Positions 51,144-60,714 of a stretch of DNA of 64,000 nt are shown here, piece after piece. Every line of letters starts with the position of its first letter. The first letter of the stretch is position 1. Where the stretch lies: NCBI RefSeq assembly GCF_015182285.1, contig NZ_PRDM01000005.1, positions 124,001 through 188,000 on the forward strand, read 5' to 3'. Below the pieces are notes generated by a model that did no database searches, was not told the origin of the DNA, and was given only the letters and a program-made list of their open reading frames with translations. The DNA is from Flavobacterium hungaricum. Its GTDB lineage: Bacteria > Bacteroidota > Bacteroidia > Flavobacteriales > Flavobacteriaceae. Made by a program: the position numbers and the translations under genes.

Positions 51144-53441
51144 ATGAACAAAATCTTATTTTTCGTTTTCGTATTTATTTACACTGCTGTAAATGCACAA
51201 TTTACCAGCACGAACAATTCTATTATCCCGCAGCCGAATTTTTATCAAGCCAAAGGAGACAGCACTGTAATAAACGGAAAAATTAAAATCATTTTTAAGA
51301 ATAATACCTACAGTTCTAAAGAAATAATGTCTGCCAAAATTTTTGAGTCGGCTGTAAATTCGATTACTGCTTCAAAAAAATCAAATCTCAAAATTGAGTT
51401 CGATACAAACGAAAAATTCCCATCAAAAGAAGGGTATAAAATTGAAATTTCACCCGAGAAAATTTTAGTTTCAGGGCAAGAAGAAGGATTGTTTTATGCT
51501 GTGCAGACTTTATTACAACTTTTACCAGACCATCCATCCAAAAATGAAATCAAATTACCCTGCCTAATCGTGCGAGACCAGCCCAGATATAGCTATCGCG
51601 GTTTACACCTGGATGTCTCCCGTCATTTTTTCCCTGTTGCTGTTATAAAAGATTTTATCACACAAATGTCTCGCTATAAATTAAACAATTTTCATTGGCA
51701 CTTAACAGACGATCAGGGCTGGCGAATTGAAATTAAAAAATATCCAAAACTTACCGAAATCGGATCTAAAAGAGCACAGACTTTAGTGGGGAACAAATTT
51801 GAACGAATACCTTTTTTTTTCGACGGAAATCCCTACGGAGGATTTTATACTCAGGAAGAAATTAAAGAAGTTGTACAATTTGCCGAAGAACATTATGTAA
51901 ATATTATTCCCGAAATCGAAATGCCGGGACATGCTTCTGCTGCCATTACGGCTTATCCGAATTTGGCTTGTTTTCCAGATCGAAATTATAAAGTGGTTAC
52001 ATCCTGGGGTGTTTTTGAAGATGTTTTCTGCGCTGGAAAAGACGAAACGTTTACTTTTCTGGAAGAGGTTTTAAAAGAAGTAATGCTTTTGTTTCCGAGT
52101 AATTATATTCATGTTGGAGGCGATGAATGTCCGAAAACAAGATGGAAAGTCTGCCCGAACTGCCAAAAAAGAATCAAAGATTTAGCTTTGAAAGACGAAC
52201 ACGAATTACAGAGTTATTTCATTAAAAGAATTGAAAAATTTCTCAATGCAAACGGAAGACAGATTTTTGGCTGGGACGAAATTCTCGAAGGCGGATTGGC
52301 TCCAAACGCCGCAGTAATGTCTTGGCGAGGCGAATCTGGAGGAATAAATGCTGCAAAACAAAAACATCCTGTCGTGATGACACCAGAAGGAACAGTTTAT
52401 TTGGACTATAATCAAGGTTATTCTCCTAACGAACCGCTGACTGTCGGAAGATTGAGTACTTTAGAAAAAGTATACCATTACAACCCCACTCCTGTTGATA
52501 GTTTGAACATTGAAGAACAAAAATATATTTTGGGCGTTCAGGCCAATCTTTGGTCAGAATATTTGACAAGCGAGGCAAAACTGAATTATATGCTGTATCC
52601 GCGAATGTTTGCTTTGGCAGAAATTGCCTGGACAGAATCTCAAAACAAAAATTATGAGCATTTTATTCAAAATCAACTGCCGTATCATTTAGCAAAATTA
52701 GAACAGCAAAAAAGATTGTATAAAGCTCCCATCCCTTTTGGAGCTGCTGAAACGGCTTTAATTGCTTCAAACTATCTTTTAAATTTAAAACCCACCATTA
52801 AAAACGGAAAAATATTCTATACAATTGACGGCTATAATCCAGATGAAACCGCAAATCTGTATCAAAGTCCGGTACAAATCACTATTCCGAAAGGAGAATT
52901 CAGGACTATTAAAACAATTCAAATCAGCGAAAGCGGCAAAAGAAGTTCCATTAGTAAAATAATCGTTCGAAATCCTGAATTAAAACCAGCTTTAAACATA
53001 AAGCCCAAGAAAAACGGTTTGAGATATGAGTATTTTACAGGAAAATTATTCGAACAGACTCAGGATTTAGAATTAGCAAAACCAGTCAATTCTGGAATTC
53101 TGGAAGGGAAAATCAGCGCTGAAAAATGGAAAACGAAATTAGAGCGCTATATTGGTTTAAAACTTACTGGATATGTATATGTTCCAGAAACAGGAAATTA
53201 TACTTTCTCTACCCTTTCAGACGACGGATCGAAGCTTTTTATTGATGATGAACTAATTGTGGACAACGATAAAATACATTGGGCAAATGAAGCTTATGGC
53301 GCTGTAAAATTGGAAAAAGGTTTTCATAAAATCAAGATCTCTTATTTTGATCTAACAGGCGGTACTATTTTAAACGCTTTTATACAATCAGCAGGAAAAG
53401 AAAAAATAGAAATAAAAGCATCCGATTTATTCTATGATTAA
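51144..53441 (+). CDS. exported beta-N-acetylhexosaminidase (GH20) with PA14 domain
   Basis: A 765-residue exported glycosidase that removes terminal GlcNAc or GalNAc from glycans or chitin oligomers by substrate-assisted catalysis. Start placed at ATG 51144 (signal MNKILFFVFVFIYTAVNAQ). A GH20b domain (about 20-145) precedes the catalytic barrel, opening with RYSYRGLHLDVSRHFFP and with the Asp-Glu pair D327-E328 in HVGGDECPKTRW. The C-terminal ~130 residues (GLRYEYFTGKLF, YTFSTLSDDGSKLFIDDELI) form a PA14 carbohydrate-binding domain. Divergent from the DeoR gene. Confidence 0.95.
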   Translation: MNKILFFVFVFIYTAVNAQFTSTNNSIIPQPNFYQAKGDSTVINGKIKIIFKNNTYSSKEIMSAKIFESAVNSITASKKSNLKIEFDTNEKFPSKEGYKIEISPEKILVSGQEEGLFYAVQTLLQLLPDHPSKNEIKLPCLIVRDQPRYSYRGLHLDVSRHFFPVAVIKDFITQMSRYKLNNFHWHLTDDQGWRIEIKKYPKLTEIGSKRAQTLVGNKFERIPFFFDGNPYGGFYTQEEIKEVVQFAEEHYVNIIPEIEMPGHASAAITAYPNLACFPDRNYKVVTSWGVFEDVFCAGKDETFTFLEEVLKEVMLLFPSNYIHVGGDECPKTRWKVCPNCQKRIKDLALKDEHELQSYFIKRIEKFLNANGRQIFGWDEILEGGLAPNAAVMSWRGESGGINAAKQKHPVVMTPEGTVYLDYNQGYSPNEPLTVGRLSTLEKVYHYNPTPVDSLNIEEQKYILGVQANLWSEYLTSEAKLNYMLYPRMFALAEIAWTESQNKNYEHFIQNQLPYHLAKLEQQKRLYKAPIPFGAAETALIASNYLLNLKPTIKNGKIFYTIDGYNPDETANLYQSPVQITIPKGEFRTIKTIQISESGKRSSISKIIVRNPELKPALNIKPKKNGLRYEYFTGKLFEQTQDLELAKPVNSGILEGKISAEKWKTKLERYIGLKLTGYVYVPETGNYTFSTLSDDGSKLFIDDELIVDNDKIHWANEAYGAVKLEKGFHKIKISYFDLTGGTILNAFIQSAGKEKIEIKASDLFYD

Positions 53442-53496
53442 GTAAAAGGAACTTAACAGCAAAGAACGAAAAGGTCTTTATTTTTAAAGATTTACA

Positions 53497-53548
53497 AAAT
53501 ACAAAGTTCTCAAAGCTTTATTTATAGCGCTTTGAGAACTTTGTATTT
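53497..53548. terminator. 20-bp perfect hairpin, convergent genes
   Basis: Arms 53497-53516 and 53529-53548 are fully complementary (core ACAAAGTTCTCAAAGC), loop of 12 bases. It lies between the convergent GH20 and lipoprotein genes and may end both; there is no long T-run, so a dispersed repeat is an alternative. Confidence 0.55.
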
Positions 53549-53598
53549 ATATCTTAGCTTGCTTTGTAATTAAAATACTAAACAAGATCTGATTTCAA

Positions 53599-56049
53599 TT
53601 ATCTTCGGCCTCTGAAACCGCCTCCACCGCCTCTAAATCCGCCGCTGCCAAATTGACCGCCGCCACTTCTGAAATTACTGTTATTTCTAAAGTTTTGAAA
53701 ATCATGATTTCTTGTTTCGCCCTGTATTCTGGAATTTTCAAAATGATCCAGATCTCTGGTCACATTTTGACTGCCTCCTTCGCCCAATGGTTTTTCTGGT
53801 CTGCCAAGTGTTTGATCAGCTTTTGGAAAGTTATCGGTTCGACCGCCGAGACGATTGTTTTCTCCCAGCGATTTGTTGGCTAATCCAGCATCTCTATCTG
53901 GTTTCGGTAAATTAGTGCCATCAGGCTTATTAATTTTATGTTGAGATGAACCTAAAGTTCCTGCTTGAGTCCATCCGCCATTGCCATTATTATAGTGGCT
54001 CCAATTACCATTTTGATCTCTTTTGTAAATATGACCGTCGTGTCCGGCATACATATTATTATTGGTATGAATAGTAGTACCGCCGCCTCTTCTATGCGTA
54101 ATTACCCCTTTATTGCCGCCAGAAGTTTCATAACCAATTGCTGTGCCCCGTCTGGTAGTCACATGTCCAGATTGTACCCAATCGCGTCCATTCGTTGCTG
54201 CCGAATGCCCCCATTGTGCATAGGCATTATGACCTTGAACAGTTCTTCCATAATTTCCTGTCCACGGATTATAAGAACTCGCAGCTGTTCTGCCGCCGTA
54301 CCAACCCTGCACACTGGCAGAACGACCGTATCTTCCTGTCGCCGGATTGTACCAAGCAGAAGTTCCTGCAGATCCATAAGGACCGTAGACTCTTCGTCCT
54401 GCCGCCCATCCGCCCGTCCACGGATTGTACACTGCGCCTGCACCGTATGTACACGGCCAAGGTCGGTAAATCGGATAAGGATACAAGCCTCCATAATAAA
54501 AATAAGGCGGGTAATAAAATCCTGTACCATAAGTTAAAATCGCCCCAACTGTTGCCCCTATAATAAAGGCTCCAAAATAGCCTGCGGTTGTATTGCTTTC
54601 TACTGTTGTATCGGTCACATTGGTCTGCGTCACATACGTCACATTATAAACTGGTGAACTTGGCGGAATGGTATAAATTTCTTTCGGAACAGAATTGGTA
54701 ACTTTCCAAGGTCCATTGGGACTTGTAGACATAAACCAAACAGCTTGAAAACATAAATAATACAAATCACCAACTTTTATGACTTTATCTGGCGTGTTAG
54801 CTGCATACTGCATTTTGGTTCCCTCGATGGGTTTAAACTGAGGAGTTCCGTCATAGGTTACTTTGGCTTTTGCTTCAGCGTCGGCTTTGTTTATAATTGC
54901 AGTTGTCGGCACTTGTGCCAGCATTACAGCATCTTTTGCTTCTTGTGTTCCAGGTACAGAAGCCAAAACACTTGCACGCGGGGAATCTTTTGGAATTTTG
55001 GCAAAATCGGCTGGTAAATTATTCCCAGCATAACTCCAAGGCCCTTCTAAGCTTTTAGAACCAAACCATCTCCCAGACAAGAGTACATAATATTGTCCCT
55101 GCGCTTCATTTGCAAAAACATCATTTTCTGTATTGTCAATATACAACAACTGGGTTCCTGGTATCTTAACAAATTTTGGAGGACCTTCTACTAAAATTAA
55201 TTCTGCAGGCACTTTACTAAAGAAAACCTCTGGCGCATTCCCTGAAGATGGCGGCGGAATCATCTTTTTAACCTCATCAAAATTTTGTCCAGACGGAAGA
55301 TTTTTTAAGCCCTCGGGAACTTTAGTTGTTTTGATCCATTTACCTTCGACTTTTTTAGAAGTAAGCCAAATATTTTCGGCAAGGAGGTAATAATCGTTTG
55401 TTGCTTTATCAAAAAATAAGTCCCAATTCGTATTTACGACATATTGTATATCTGATTTTTCTACTGGAACTAAAACGGGTTCTCCTTGTATAATAAGTAA
55501 AATCGCCGGATTGGAACTATAAAAAATTGGCGGCGCGCTGTTTTGAGCCGCAATGCCTTTTGCCGGACTTGTTGTTGTGTCTAAGTCTGCCAAAATACGA
55601 TCTACAGAAACTGGGTCTCCTCCTTTGGGAAGTGTTTCTTTGAAAAGTTTTTCCATTTCAGGTACTTTTTTCTGATCAAGAGCTGGAAACCGAACATCTG
55701 TTACTTGAATATTTTTTAGAAAGACGCTTCGGGAATCTTTATCAACCAAAGTTGCCGCTTGCAGAGAAGCAACACCTAGAACTTGTTTTCCGTCTTTTGG
55801 TGTTAAAGAAAAAGCTATTCTTGCTTTAATTTCTTTCTGATCGTCCCAGCTGTCAACCTGTGGCTGATAATAAACCAGCTTTGTTCCATTATTTGCTGCT
55901 TCTCTCGGCCAGCCATCATCACCAATATCAGTCGAATCGTTTTTTTGATCGGTTACTGCTGCTATTTGTTTATCGGTTTCTTTGTCTTTTTTACAGGATA
56001 AAAAAATAAAAAGACCACATAAGCTCATTAGTAGAAAAATCTTTTTCAT
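53599..56049 (-). CDS. large repeat-rich lipoprotein
   Basis: An 816-residue lipoprotein, start placed at ATG 56049 (MKKIFLLMSLCGLFIFLSC, Cys at 19; an in-frame ATG lies four codons upstream). After a linker (about 25-45) comes a region with three copies of a ~60-residue module, with shared pattern Y-x-NT-x-D-x-F, YY-x-L, W(F/L)-x-S, G-x-W, P: TDIQYVVNT-like, QLLYIDNTEN, KMQYAANTPD. Next a hydrophobic stretch (GYFGAFIIGATVGAILTYGT), Tyr/Trp/Gly repeats (YNPWTGGW, YNPATGRYGR, YNPWTGNYGR), and an Asn/Gly/Arg-rich tail ending in RGRR. Similar proteins get the label carbohydrate-binding V/XII; I cannot support a function. Confidence 0.72.
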   Translation of the reverse strand: MKKIFLLMSLCGLFIFLSCKKDKETDKQIAAVTDQKNDSTDIGDDGWPREAANNGTKLVYYQPQVDSWDDQKEIKARIAFSLTPKDGKQVLGVASLQAATLVDKDSRSVFLKNIQVTDVRFPALDQKKVPEMEKLFKETLPKGGDPVSVDRILADLDTTTSPAKGIAAQNSAPPIFYSSNPAILLIIQGEPVLVPVEKSDIQYVVNTNWDLFFDKATNDYYLLAENIWLTSKKVEGKWIKTTKVPEGLKNLPSGQNFDEVKKMIPPPSSGNAPEVFFSKVPAELILVEGPPKFVKIPGTQLLYIDNTENDVFANEAQGQYYVLLSGRWFGSKSLEGPWSYAGNNLPADFAKIPKDSPRASVLASVPGTQEAKDAVMLAQVPTTAIINKADAEAKAKVTYDGTPQFKPIEGTKMQYAANTPDKVIKVGDLYYLCFQAVWFMSTSPNGPWKVTNSVPKEIYTIPPSSPVYNVTYVTQTNVTDTTVESNTTAGYFGAFIIGATVGAILTYGTGFYYPPYFYYGGLYPYPIYRPWPCTYGAGAVYNPWTGGWAAGRRVYGPYGSAGTSAWYNPATGRYGRSASVQGWYGGRTAASSYNPWTGNYGRTVQGHNAYAQWGHSAATNGRDWVQSGHVTTRRGTAIGYETSGGNKGVITHRRGGGTTIHTNNNMYAGHDGHIYKRDQNGNWSHYNNGNGGWTQAGTLGSSQHKINKPDGTNLPKPDRDAGLANKSLGENNRLGGRTDNFPKADQTLGRPEKPLGEGGSQNVTRDLDHFENSRIQGETRNHDFQNFRNNSNFRSGGGQFGSGGFRGGGGGFRGRR

Positions 56050-56306
56050 AAGTATTAGCATTAGATTACTGTATAAATTGAAAACTTATTTACTTTTTGA
56101 AATGATATTAACTCAAAAATATCAAGTTGAAAATCTGTAAGTTAAAATTATACTTTGACGTATAAAAAATCAAAAAATGAGAATATTACTTGGTTTCAAA
56201 TTATAAAATGCTACAAGAAAAATTGAACAGTATCTTTTCTGGCTTACAAATTTTAACTGCAAGGATCGCAAAGTTTTTTTATTTCCCACCCTCTTTACAA
56301 ATCAAA

Positions 56307-56343
56307 AATTCGCAAAGCATCGACAGATCTAGCTTTGCGAATT
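56307..56343. repeat. 12-bp perfect inverted repeat
   Basis: AATTCGCAAAGC (56307-56318) with GCTTTGCGAATT (56332-56343), loop of 13. Part of the 441-base gap 56050-56490; the rest shows only AT-rich sequence and the terminator that follows. Confidence 0.5.
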
Positions 56344-56437
56344 GTGTACATTTTATAAATCTTATATAAAAAAACCTTTTGCTGCTAATCCGAAAATATA
56401 CTGTGATAAAAGATTTAATCGTTTTTAGTAGTAAACA

Positions 56438-56471
56438 AAAAAACGCATTCAAATTAATGAATGCGTTTTTT
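56438..56471 (-). terminator. terminator of the sdh operon
   Basis: Stem AAAAAACGCATTC (56438-56450) with GAATGCGTTTTTT (56459-56471), loop AAATTAAT, 20 bases after the sdhB stop. Confidence 0.9.
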
Positions 56472-56490
56472 GATATAATGATTGGATGTA

Positions 56491-57237
56491 TTATCCTTTC
56501 AAACTTGCCGCCAAATATTCACGGTTCATACGTGCGATATTTTCAAGAGAAATTCCTTTTGGACATTCGATTTCACAAGCTCCTGTGTTAGTACAGTTAC
56601 CGAAACCTTCTAAATCCATTTGGTGAACCATGTTTAATACACGGTCTGTTGCTTCAACTTTACCTTGTGGTAATAATGCATATTGAGAAACTTTTGCAGA
56701 AACGAATAACATTGCTGAAGAGTTTTTACAAGTTGCAACACAAGCCCCGCAGCCAATACAAGCTGCAGCGTCAAATGATTTATCTGCATCGTCTTTAGGA
56801 ACCGGAATTGTATTTGCATCAATTGTATTTCCTGAAGTATTTACAGAGATAAATCCTCCTGCATGCTGAATTCTGTCAAAAGAACTTCTGTCAACCACTA
56901 AATCTTTAATTACAGGGAAAGCTTTTGCTCTAAACGGCTCGATAAAAATTGTATCACCATCTTTAAACATACGCATGTGTAACTGACAAGTTGTAACACC
57001 TCTGTCTGGTCCGTGTGCTTCACCGTTGATAAATAAAGAACACATTCCGCAGATTCCTTCACGACAATCGTGGTCAAAAGCCACTGGCTCATCTCCTTTG
57101 TTGATCAATTGTTCGTTAAGAACATCAAGCATTTCAAGGAAAGACATATCTGGTTCAATTCCATCTATAGGATATTCTACAATCCCTCCTTTATCTTGTG
57201 CGTTTTTCTGACGCCATATTTTTAATGTAAGTTTCAT
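56491..57237 (-). CDS. sdhB: succinate dehydrogenase/fumarate reductase iron-sulfur subunit
   Basis: Passes electrons from the flavoprotein to quinone. All clusters can be read: [2Fe-2S] in CREGICGMCSLF with a later TTCQ, [4Fe-4S] in CIGCGACVATCKN and [3Fe-4S] in NCTNTGACEIECPKG. Length 248 is normal for the Bacteroidota type with a single cytochrome b. It is separated from sdhA by a four-helix-bundle gene, which is unusual for this operon. Confidence 0.97.
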   Translation of the reverse strand: MKLTLKIWRQKNAQDKGGIVEYPIDGIEPDMSFLEMLDVLNEQLINKGDEPVAFDHDCREGICGMCSLFINGEAHGPDRGVTTCQLHMRMFKDGDTIFIEPFRAKAFPVIKDLVVDRSSFDRIQHAGGFISVNTSGNTIDANTIPVPKDDADKSFDAAACIGCGACVATCKNSSAMLFVSAKVSQYALLPQGKVEATDRVLNMVHQMDLEGFGNCTNTGACEIECPKGISLENIARMNREYLAASLKG

Positions 57238-57283
57238 AATTTTGTTATGGGTTATAAGTTAAGAGTTAAACGTCATAGGGTTA

Positions 57284-57658
57284 CTACTCCATTTTAGTCC
57301 TAGCTAAATAATTTATATATCCATTTAATATTGCTTTGGTTCTTTCGAACCTTTCTCTAAATTTTTGCAACAAATCTTCTTCAATATAATTCTCATCTAA
57401 AGCAGTAATAACCTGATTTAAAGATTCACTTAATGAACCACGGGCAATTCTGCAGAATTGAATATTTTCTTGATAATGATATCTTCCAAACCCTTCGGCA
57501 ATATTATCACTAACAGACCTAGAAGATCGTTTAAGCTGGCTAGTTAGGGCATATTTTTCGTCAATTGGAAATTTCAAAATAATATTTTGAGAAACAAAGA
57601 TTCTTAATTCACGTGCAGCTTTCCAGCACTCTAAATCTTCGAAAGACTTTAAACTCAT
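57284..57658 (-). CDS. four-helix bundle (23S rRNA intervening-sequence type) protein
   Basis: A 124-residue protein of the family first found inside intervening sequences of 23S rRNA genes: FEDLECWKAARELRIFV at the N-terminus, then LTSQLKRSSRSVSDNIAEGF and GRYHYQENIQFCRIARGSLS with SLNQVITAL. It folds as a four-helix bundle; the family is common and its role unknown. It lies inside the sdh operon between sdhA (21-base gap) and sdhB (46-base gap), same strand. The flanks carry inverted copies of GTTAAGAGTTAA (57258-57269 and 57664-57675). Confidence 0.9.
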   Translation of the reverse strand: MSLKSFEDLECWKAARELRIFVSQNIILKFPIDEKYALTSQLKRSSRSVSDNIAEGFGRYHYQENIQFCRIARGSLSESLNQVITALDENYIEEDLLQKFRERFERTKAILNGYINYLARTKME

Positions 57659-57679
57659 AACCCTTAACTCTTAACTTTT

Positions 57680-59680
57680 TTATTTATAACTACGTTGTAC
57701 CAATTTAATATTTTCGTAATTCAGAGGTTCTTTGTGTAATACGGCATCACTTGGTTTTCCTTTATATTCCCAAGCTGCAACGTATGCAAAGTTATCGTCA
57801 TCACGAAGTGCTTCTCCTTCTTCTGTCTGGTATTCCTCACGGAAATGACCTCCACAAGATTCGTTACGGTGTAAAGCATCTTTTGCGAACAATTCTCCTA
57901 ATTCTAAGAAATCGGCAACACGAGTTGCTTTTTCTAATTCTTGATTAAATTCGTTAGCACTTCCTGGTACTTTTACATCTCTATAAAACTCTTCACGTAA
58001 AGCGGCAATTTCTTCGATAGCTTCAGTTAAACCTTTAGCATTACGAGCCATACCTACTTTATCCCACATGATTTTCCCTAATTTTTTATGGAAATAATCT
58101 ACAGAATGTTTACCGTTGTTATTGATAAATTTCTCGATTTGATCTTTTACCGCTTTTTCAGCTTCAACGAATTCTGGTAAGTCTGTAGAAATTTCTCCCA
58201 TTTTAATATCTGGAGCAAGATAATCTCCGATAGTATAAGGCAATACGAAATATCCATCAGCCAATCCCTGCATTAAAGCAGAAGCTCCAAGTCTGTTTGC
58301 TCCGTGGTCAGAGAAGTTAGATTCTCCAATTGAGAAACATCCCGGAATTGTAGTCATTAAGTTATAATCAACCCAAGTTCCACCCATAGTATAGTGAACC
58401 GCAGGATAAATCATCATTGGTGTTACATAAGGATCTTCGTCTACAATTTTCAAGTACATTTGGAATAAGTTTCCGTATTTACTCTTAACGATTGCAGTTC
58501 CTAATTTAGTAACCAAAGCTGCATCATTAGCATCTAAACCTTTTACGTAAGCTTCTTCAGTTCCGTAACGTTTGATTGCTGCTGCGAAATCTAAGTAAAC
58601 TGCTTCTCCAGTTTTGTTAACTCCAAAACCAGCATCACATCTTTCTTTAGCCGCACGAGACGCAACGTCACGAGGTACTAAGTTACCAAAAGCAGGGTAT
58701 CTTCTTTCTAAGAAATAATCTCTCTCAGCTTCAGATAAATCAGTTGCTTTTTTTCTTCCTTCGCGAATTGCCTGAGCATCTTCTAATTTTGCAGGAACCC
58801 AAATACGACCGTCATTACGCAACGATTCAGACATCAAAGTCAGTTTTGACTGGTGATCTCCAGAAACCGGAATACATGTTGGGTGAATTTGTGTGTAGCA
58901 AGGATTTGCGAAAAACGCTCCTTTTTTATGAATTTTCCAAGCTGCTGTTGCGTTTGATCCCATAGCATTTGTTGAAAGGAAAAATACGTTTCCGTATCCT
59001 CCAGAACCAATTACTACCGCGTGAGCAGAATGTCTTTCTATTTCTCCAGTGATTAAGTTACGAGCGATAATACCTCTCGCTTTTCCGTTCACGATTACAA
59101 TATCAAGCATTTCGTGACGGTTGTACATTTTAATTTTTCCACGGCCAATCTGACGGTTCATTGCAGAATAAGCTCCTAACAATAATTGCTGTCCTGTTTG
59201 TCCTTGTGCATAAAATGTACGAGAAACCAAAGTTCCTCCAAACGAACGGTTGTCCAAAAGTCCTCCGTATTCACGAGCCAATGGCACCCCTTGAGCCACA
59301 CACTGGTCGATGATGTTAGCAGAAACCTCAGCCAAACGGTGAACGTTTGCTTCACGTGCACGGTAATCTCCTCCTTTTACAGTATCATAAAACAATCTGT
59401 AAACAGAGTCACCGTCTCCTTTATAATTTTTTGCTGCGTTGATTCCCCCTTGTGCTGCAATAGAGTGCGCACGACGTGGTGAATCTTGGAAGCAAAATGC
59501 TTTTACGTTATATCCTAACTCTGCCAGAGTAGCCGCAGCCGAACCTCCAGCTAAACCTGTACCAACTACGATAATATCAAGATTACGTTTGTTAGCAGGG
59601 TTTACTAAATTAATATGATCTTTATAATTTGTCCATTTGTCCGCTATAGGACCATTCGGAATTTTTGAATCTAATGCCAT
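57680..59680 (-). CDS. sdhA: succinate dehydrogenase/fumarate reductase flavoprotein subunit
   Basis: Oxidises succinate to fumarate at the membrane, with covalently bound FAD. The dinucleotide fold DIIVVGTGLAGGSAAATLAE (GxGxxG at 40-45) and the flavin-binding H72 in RRAHSIAAQGG are visible. The active-site region follows, with HPTCIPVSGDHQSKLTLMSE and the FAD-contacting SNFSDHGANRLGASALMQG. Length 666 is usual for the Bacteroidota type. The start is 11 bases after sdhC. Confidence 0.97.
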   Translation of the reverse strand: MALDSKIPNGPIADKWTNYKDHINLVNPANKRNLDIIVVGTGLAGGSAAATLAELGYNVKAFCFQDSPRRAHSIAAQGGINAAKNYKGDGDSVYRLFYDTVKGGDYRAREANVHRLAEVSANIIDQCVAQGVPLAREYGGLLDNRSFGGTLVSRTFYAQGQTGQQLLLGAYSAMNRQIGRGKIKMYNRHEMLDIVIVNGKARGIIARNLITGEIERHSAHAVVIGSGGYGNVFFLSTNAMGSNATAAWKIHKKGAFFANPCYTQIHPTCIPVSGDHQSKLTLMSESLRNDGRIWVPAKLEDAQAIREGRKKATDLSEAERDYFLERRYPAFGNLVPRDVASRAAKERCDAGFGVNKTGEAVYLDFAAAIKRYGTEEAYVKGLDANDAALVTKLGTAIVKSKYGNLFQMYLKIVDEDPYVTPMMIYPAVHYTMGGTWVDYNLMTTIPGCFSIGESNFSDHGANRLGASALMQGLADGYFVLPYTIGDYLAPDIKMGEISTDLPEFVEAEKAVKDQIEKFINNNGKHSVDYFHKKLGKIMWDKVGMARNAKGLTEAIEEIAALREEFYRDVKVPGSANEFNQELEKATRVADFLELGELFAKDALHRNESCGGHFREEYQTEEGEALRDDDNFAYVAAWEYKGKPSDAVLHKEPLNYENIKLVQRSYK

Positions 59681-59691
59681 TATAATTGATA

Positions 59692-60357
59692 TTAATTATT
59701 GAAATGATGAAATAATGCGATAATTACGAAAGCAGCTGGAACTACAACTGCAAAACCGTAACCTACTTTTGCTAAAAATCTAGAGTATTTGTTGTGCATT
59801 CCCATAGATTGTAAAGAAGATGCAAACCCGTGCCATAAGTGAAATCCTAATAGGATAAAAGAAATACAGTATAAACCTGTACGGATTGGGTCCTGAAATT
59901 TGTGAACTAACTCACCATAATATCTTGTAGCATCCGGCGCAGTTCCAGCTATGTATTTGTAGCTTACCTCTGGAAACCAGAAATCATAAAAGTGCAATCC
60001 TAAGAAAGCCAAAATAACCAATCCAGAAATAATCATATTTCTAGAACTCCAAGAAGCATTTGCCGCTCCGTTGTATTTTGCATACGCAATTGGTCTTGCT
60101 GCGCTGTTTTGAGCTGTTAGTACAAATCCCATAACGAAATGGAAAATTACCCCGAACGCCAAAACTGGCTGCATTACATATTGAATCAGCGGATTGTATC
60201 CCATAAAGTGAGAAGCTTCGTTGAAAACGTCTTCACTCAAAATAGAAATAAAATTTAAGGAAACATGCAGCGCTAAAAACGTGATTAAGAATATTCCCGA
60301 AAGAGCCATAGCTACTTTCTTTAAGATGGAAGCATTCAACTGTGCAGATTGTGCCAT
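59692..60357 (-). CDS. sdhC: succinate dehydrogenase cytochrome b subunit
   Basis: Membrane anchor that binds haem b and quinone. A 221-residue protein with five hydrophobic segments, at about residues 14-34, 61-83, 107-127, 157-177 and 195-216. His residues placed for haem include VSLNF-preceding ALHVSLNF, FHFVMGFVLTA, LGLHFYDF and LLGFHLWHGF. It is the single-subunit (type B) anchor, so no sdhD is expected. First gene of the sdh operon. Confidence 0.95.
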   Translation of the reverse strand: MAQSAQLNASILKKVAMALSGIFLITFLALHVSLNFISILSEDVFNEASHFMGYNPLIQYVMQPVLAFGVIFHFVMGFVLTAQNSAARPIAYAKYNGAANASWSSRNMIISGLVILAFLGLHFYDFWFPEVSYKYIAGTAPDATRYYGELVHKFQDPIRTGLYCISFILLGFHLWHGFASSLQSMGMHNKYSRFLAKVGYGFAVVVPAAFVIIALFHHFNN

Positions 60358-60390
60358 AAGTGTTTAAGTAGTTTGTTTTAAAAAATTAGA

Positions 60391-60421
60391 CAAAAATAAC
60401 TCAATTACAAAAGAACTACAA
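60391..60421 (-). promoter_or_regulatory. sdh operon promoter
   Basis: Minus strand: TTG (60421-60419), spacer of 20, TATTTTTG (60398-60391). Both boxes match the Bacteroidota consensus TTG-N19-TAnnTTTG closely. About 33 bases before the sdhC start. Confidence 0.65.
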
Positions 60422-60665
60422 CCATTTCGCTGTTATTTATAATGATTTTAAAATAGGTTACGTATACGTATTTTTACGTATAAAATTATTTTTCATATTG
60501 ATTATTTTAGTATAAAAACCCGCAACAAACTATTATATAGCGCTTTTGAAGAAAAAAAGACGCTAAAGAGTTTCCCGAAAATTTATCATATTGTTATTTT
60601 ATTCAAAGTTTTGATCTGTTTTCTTCAAAAGTGATTCTGCCCCGTTATTTTATCAAAGTAAAAAA

Positions 60666-60695
60666 TTGTCAGTCCATCACATAGTTTTACCTTTA
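60666..60695 (+). promoter_or_regulatory. promoter of the HMG-CoA synthase family gene
   Basis: TTG (60666-60668), 19-base spacer, TACCTTTA (60688-60695), seven of eight in the -7 box. About 20 bases before the start. The 357-base gap 60358-60714 also holds the divergent sdh promoter; the middle is AT-rich with the short palindrome GTATACGTATTTTTACGTATA at about 60462. Confidence 0.65.
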
Positions 60696-60714
60696 GCGGC
60701 TCAAAAAAATAAGA

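Noticed and set aside
53965..54537. Plus-strand frame of 190 codons inside the repeat-rich lipoprotein gene
   Set aside because: It is a mirror of the Gly/Tyr-rich repeats (Ser, Arg, Cys, Ile-rich product) without domain or signal; the minus-strand lipoprotein explains the region.
57284..57658. rRNA intervening sequence
   Set aside because: The protein family is named after 23S rRNA intervening sequences, but there is no rRNA around it; it is a stand-alone copy inside the sdh operon.
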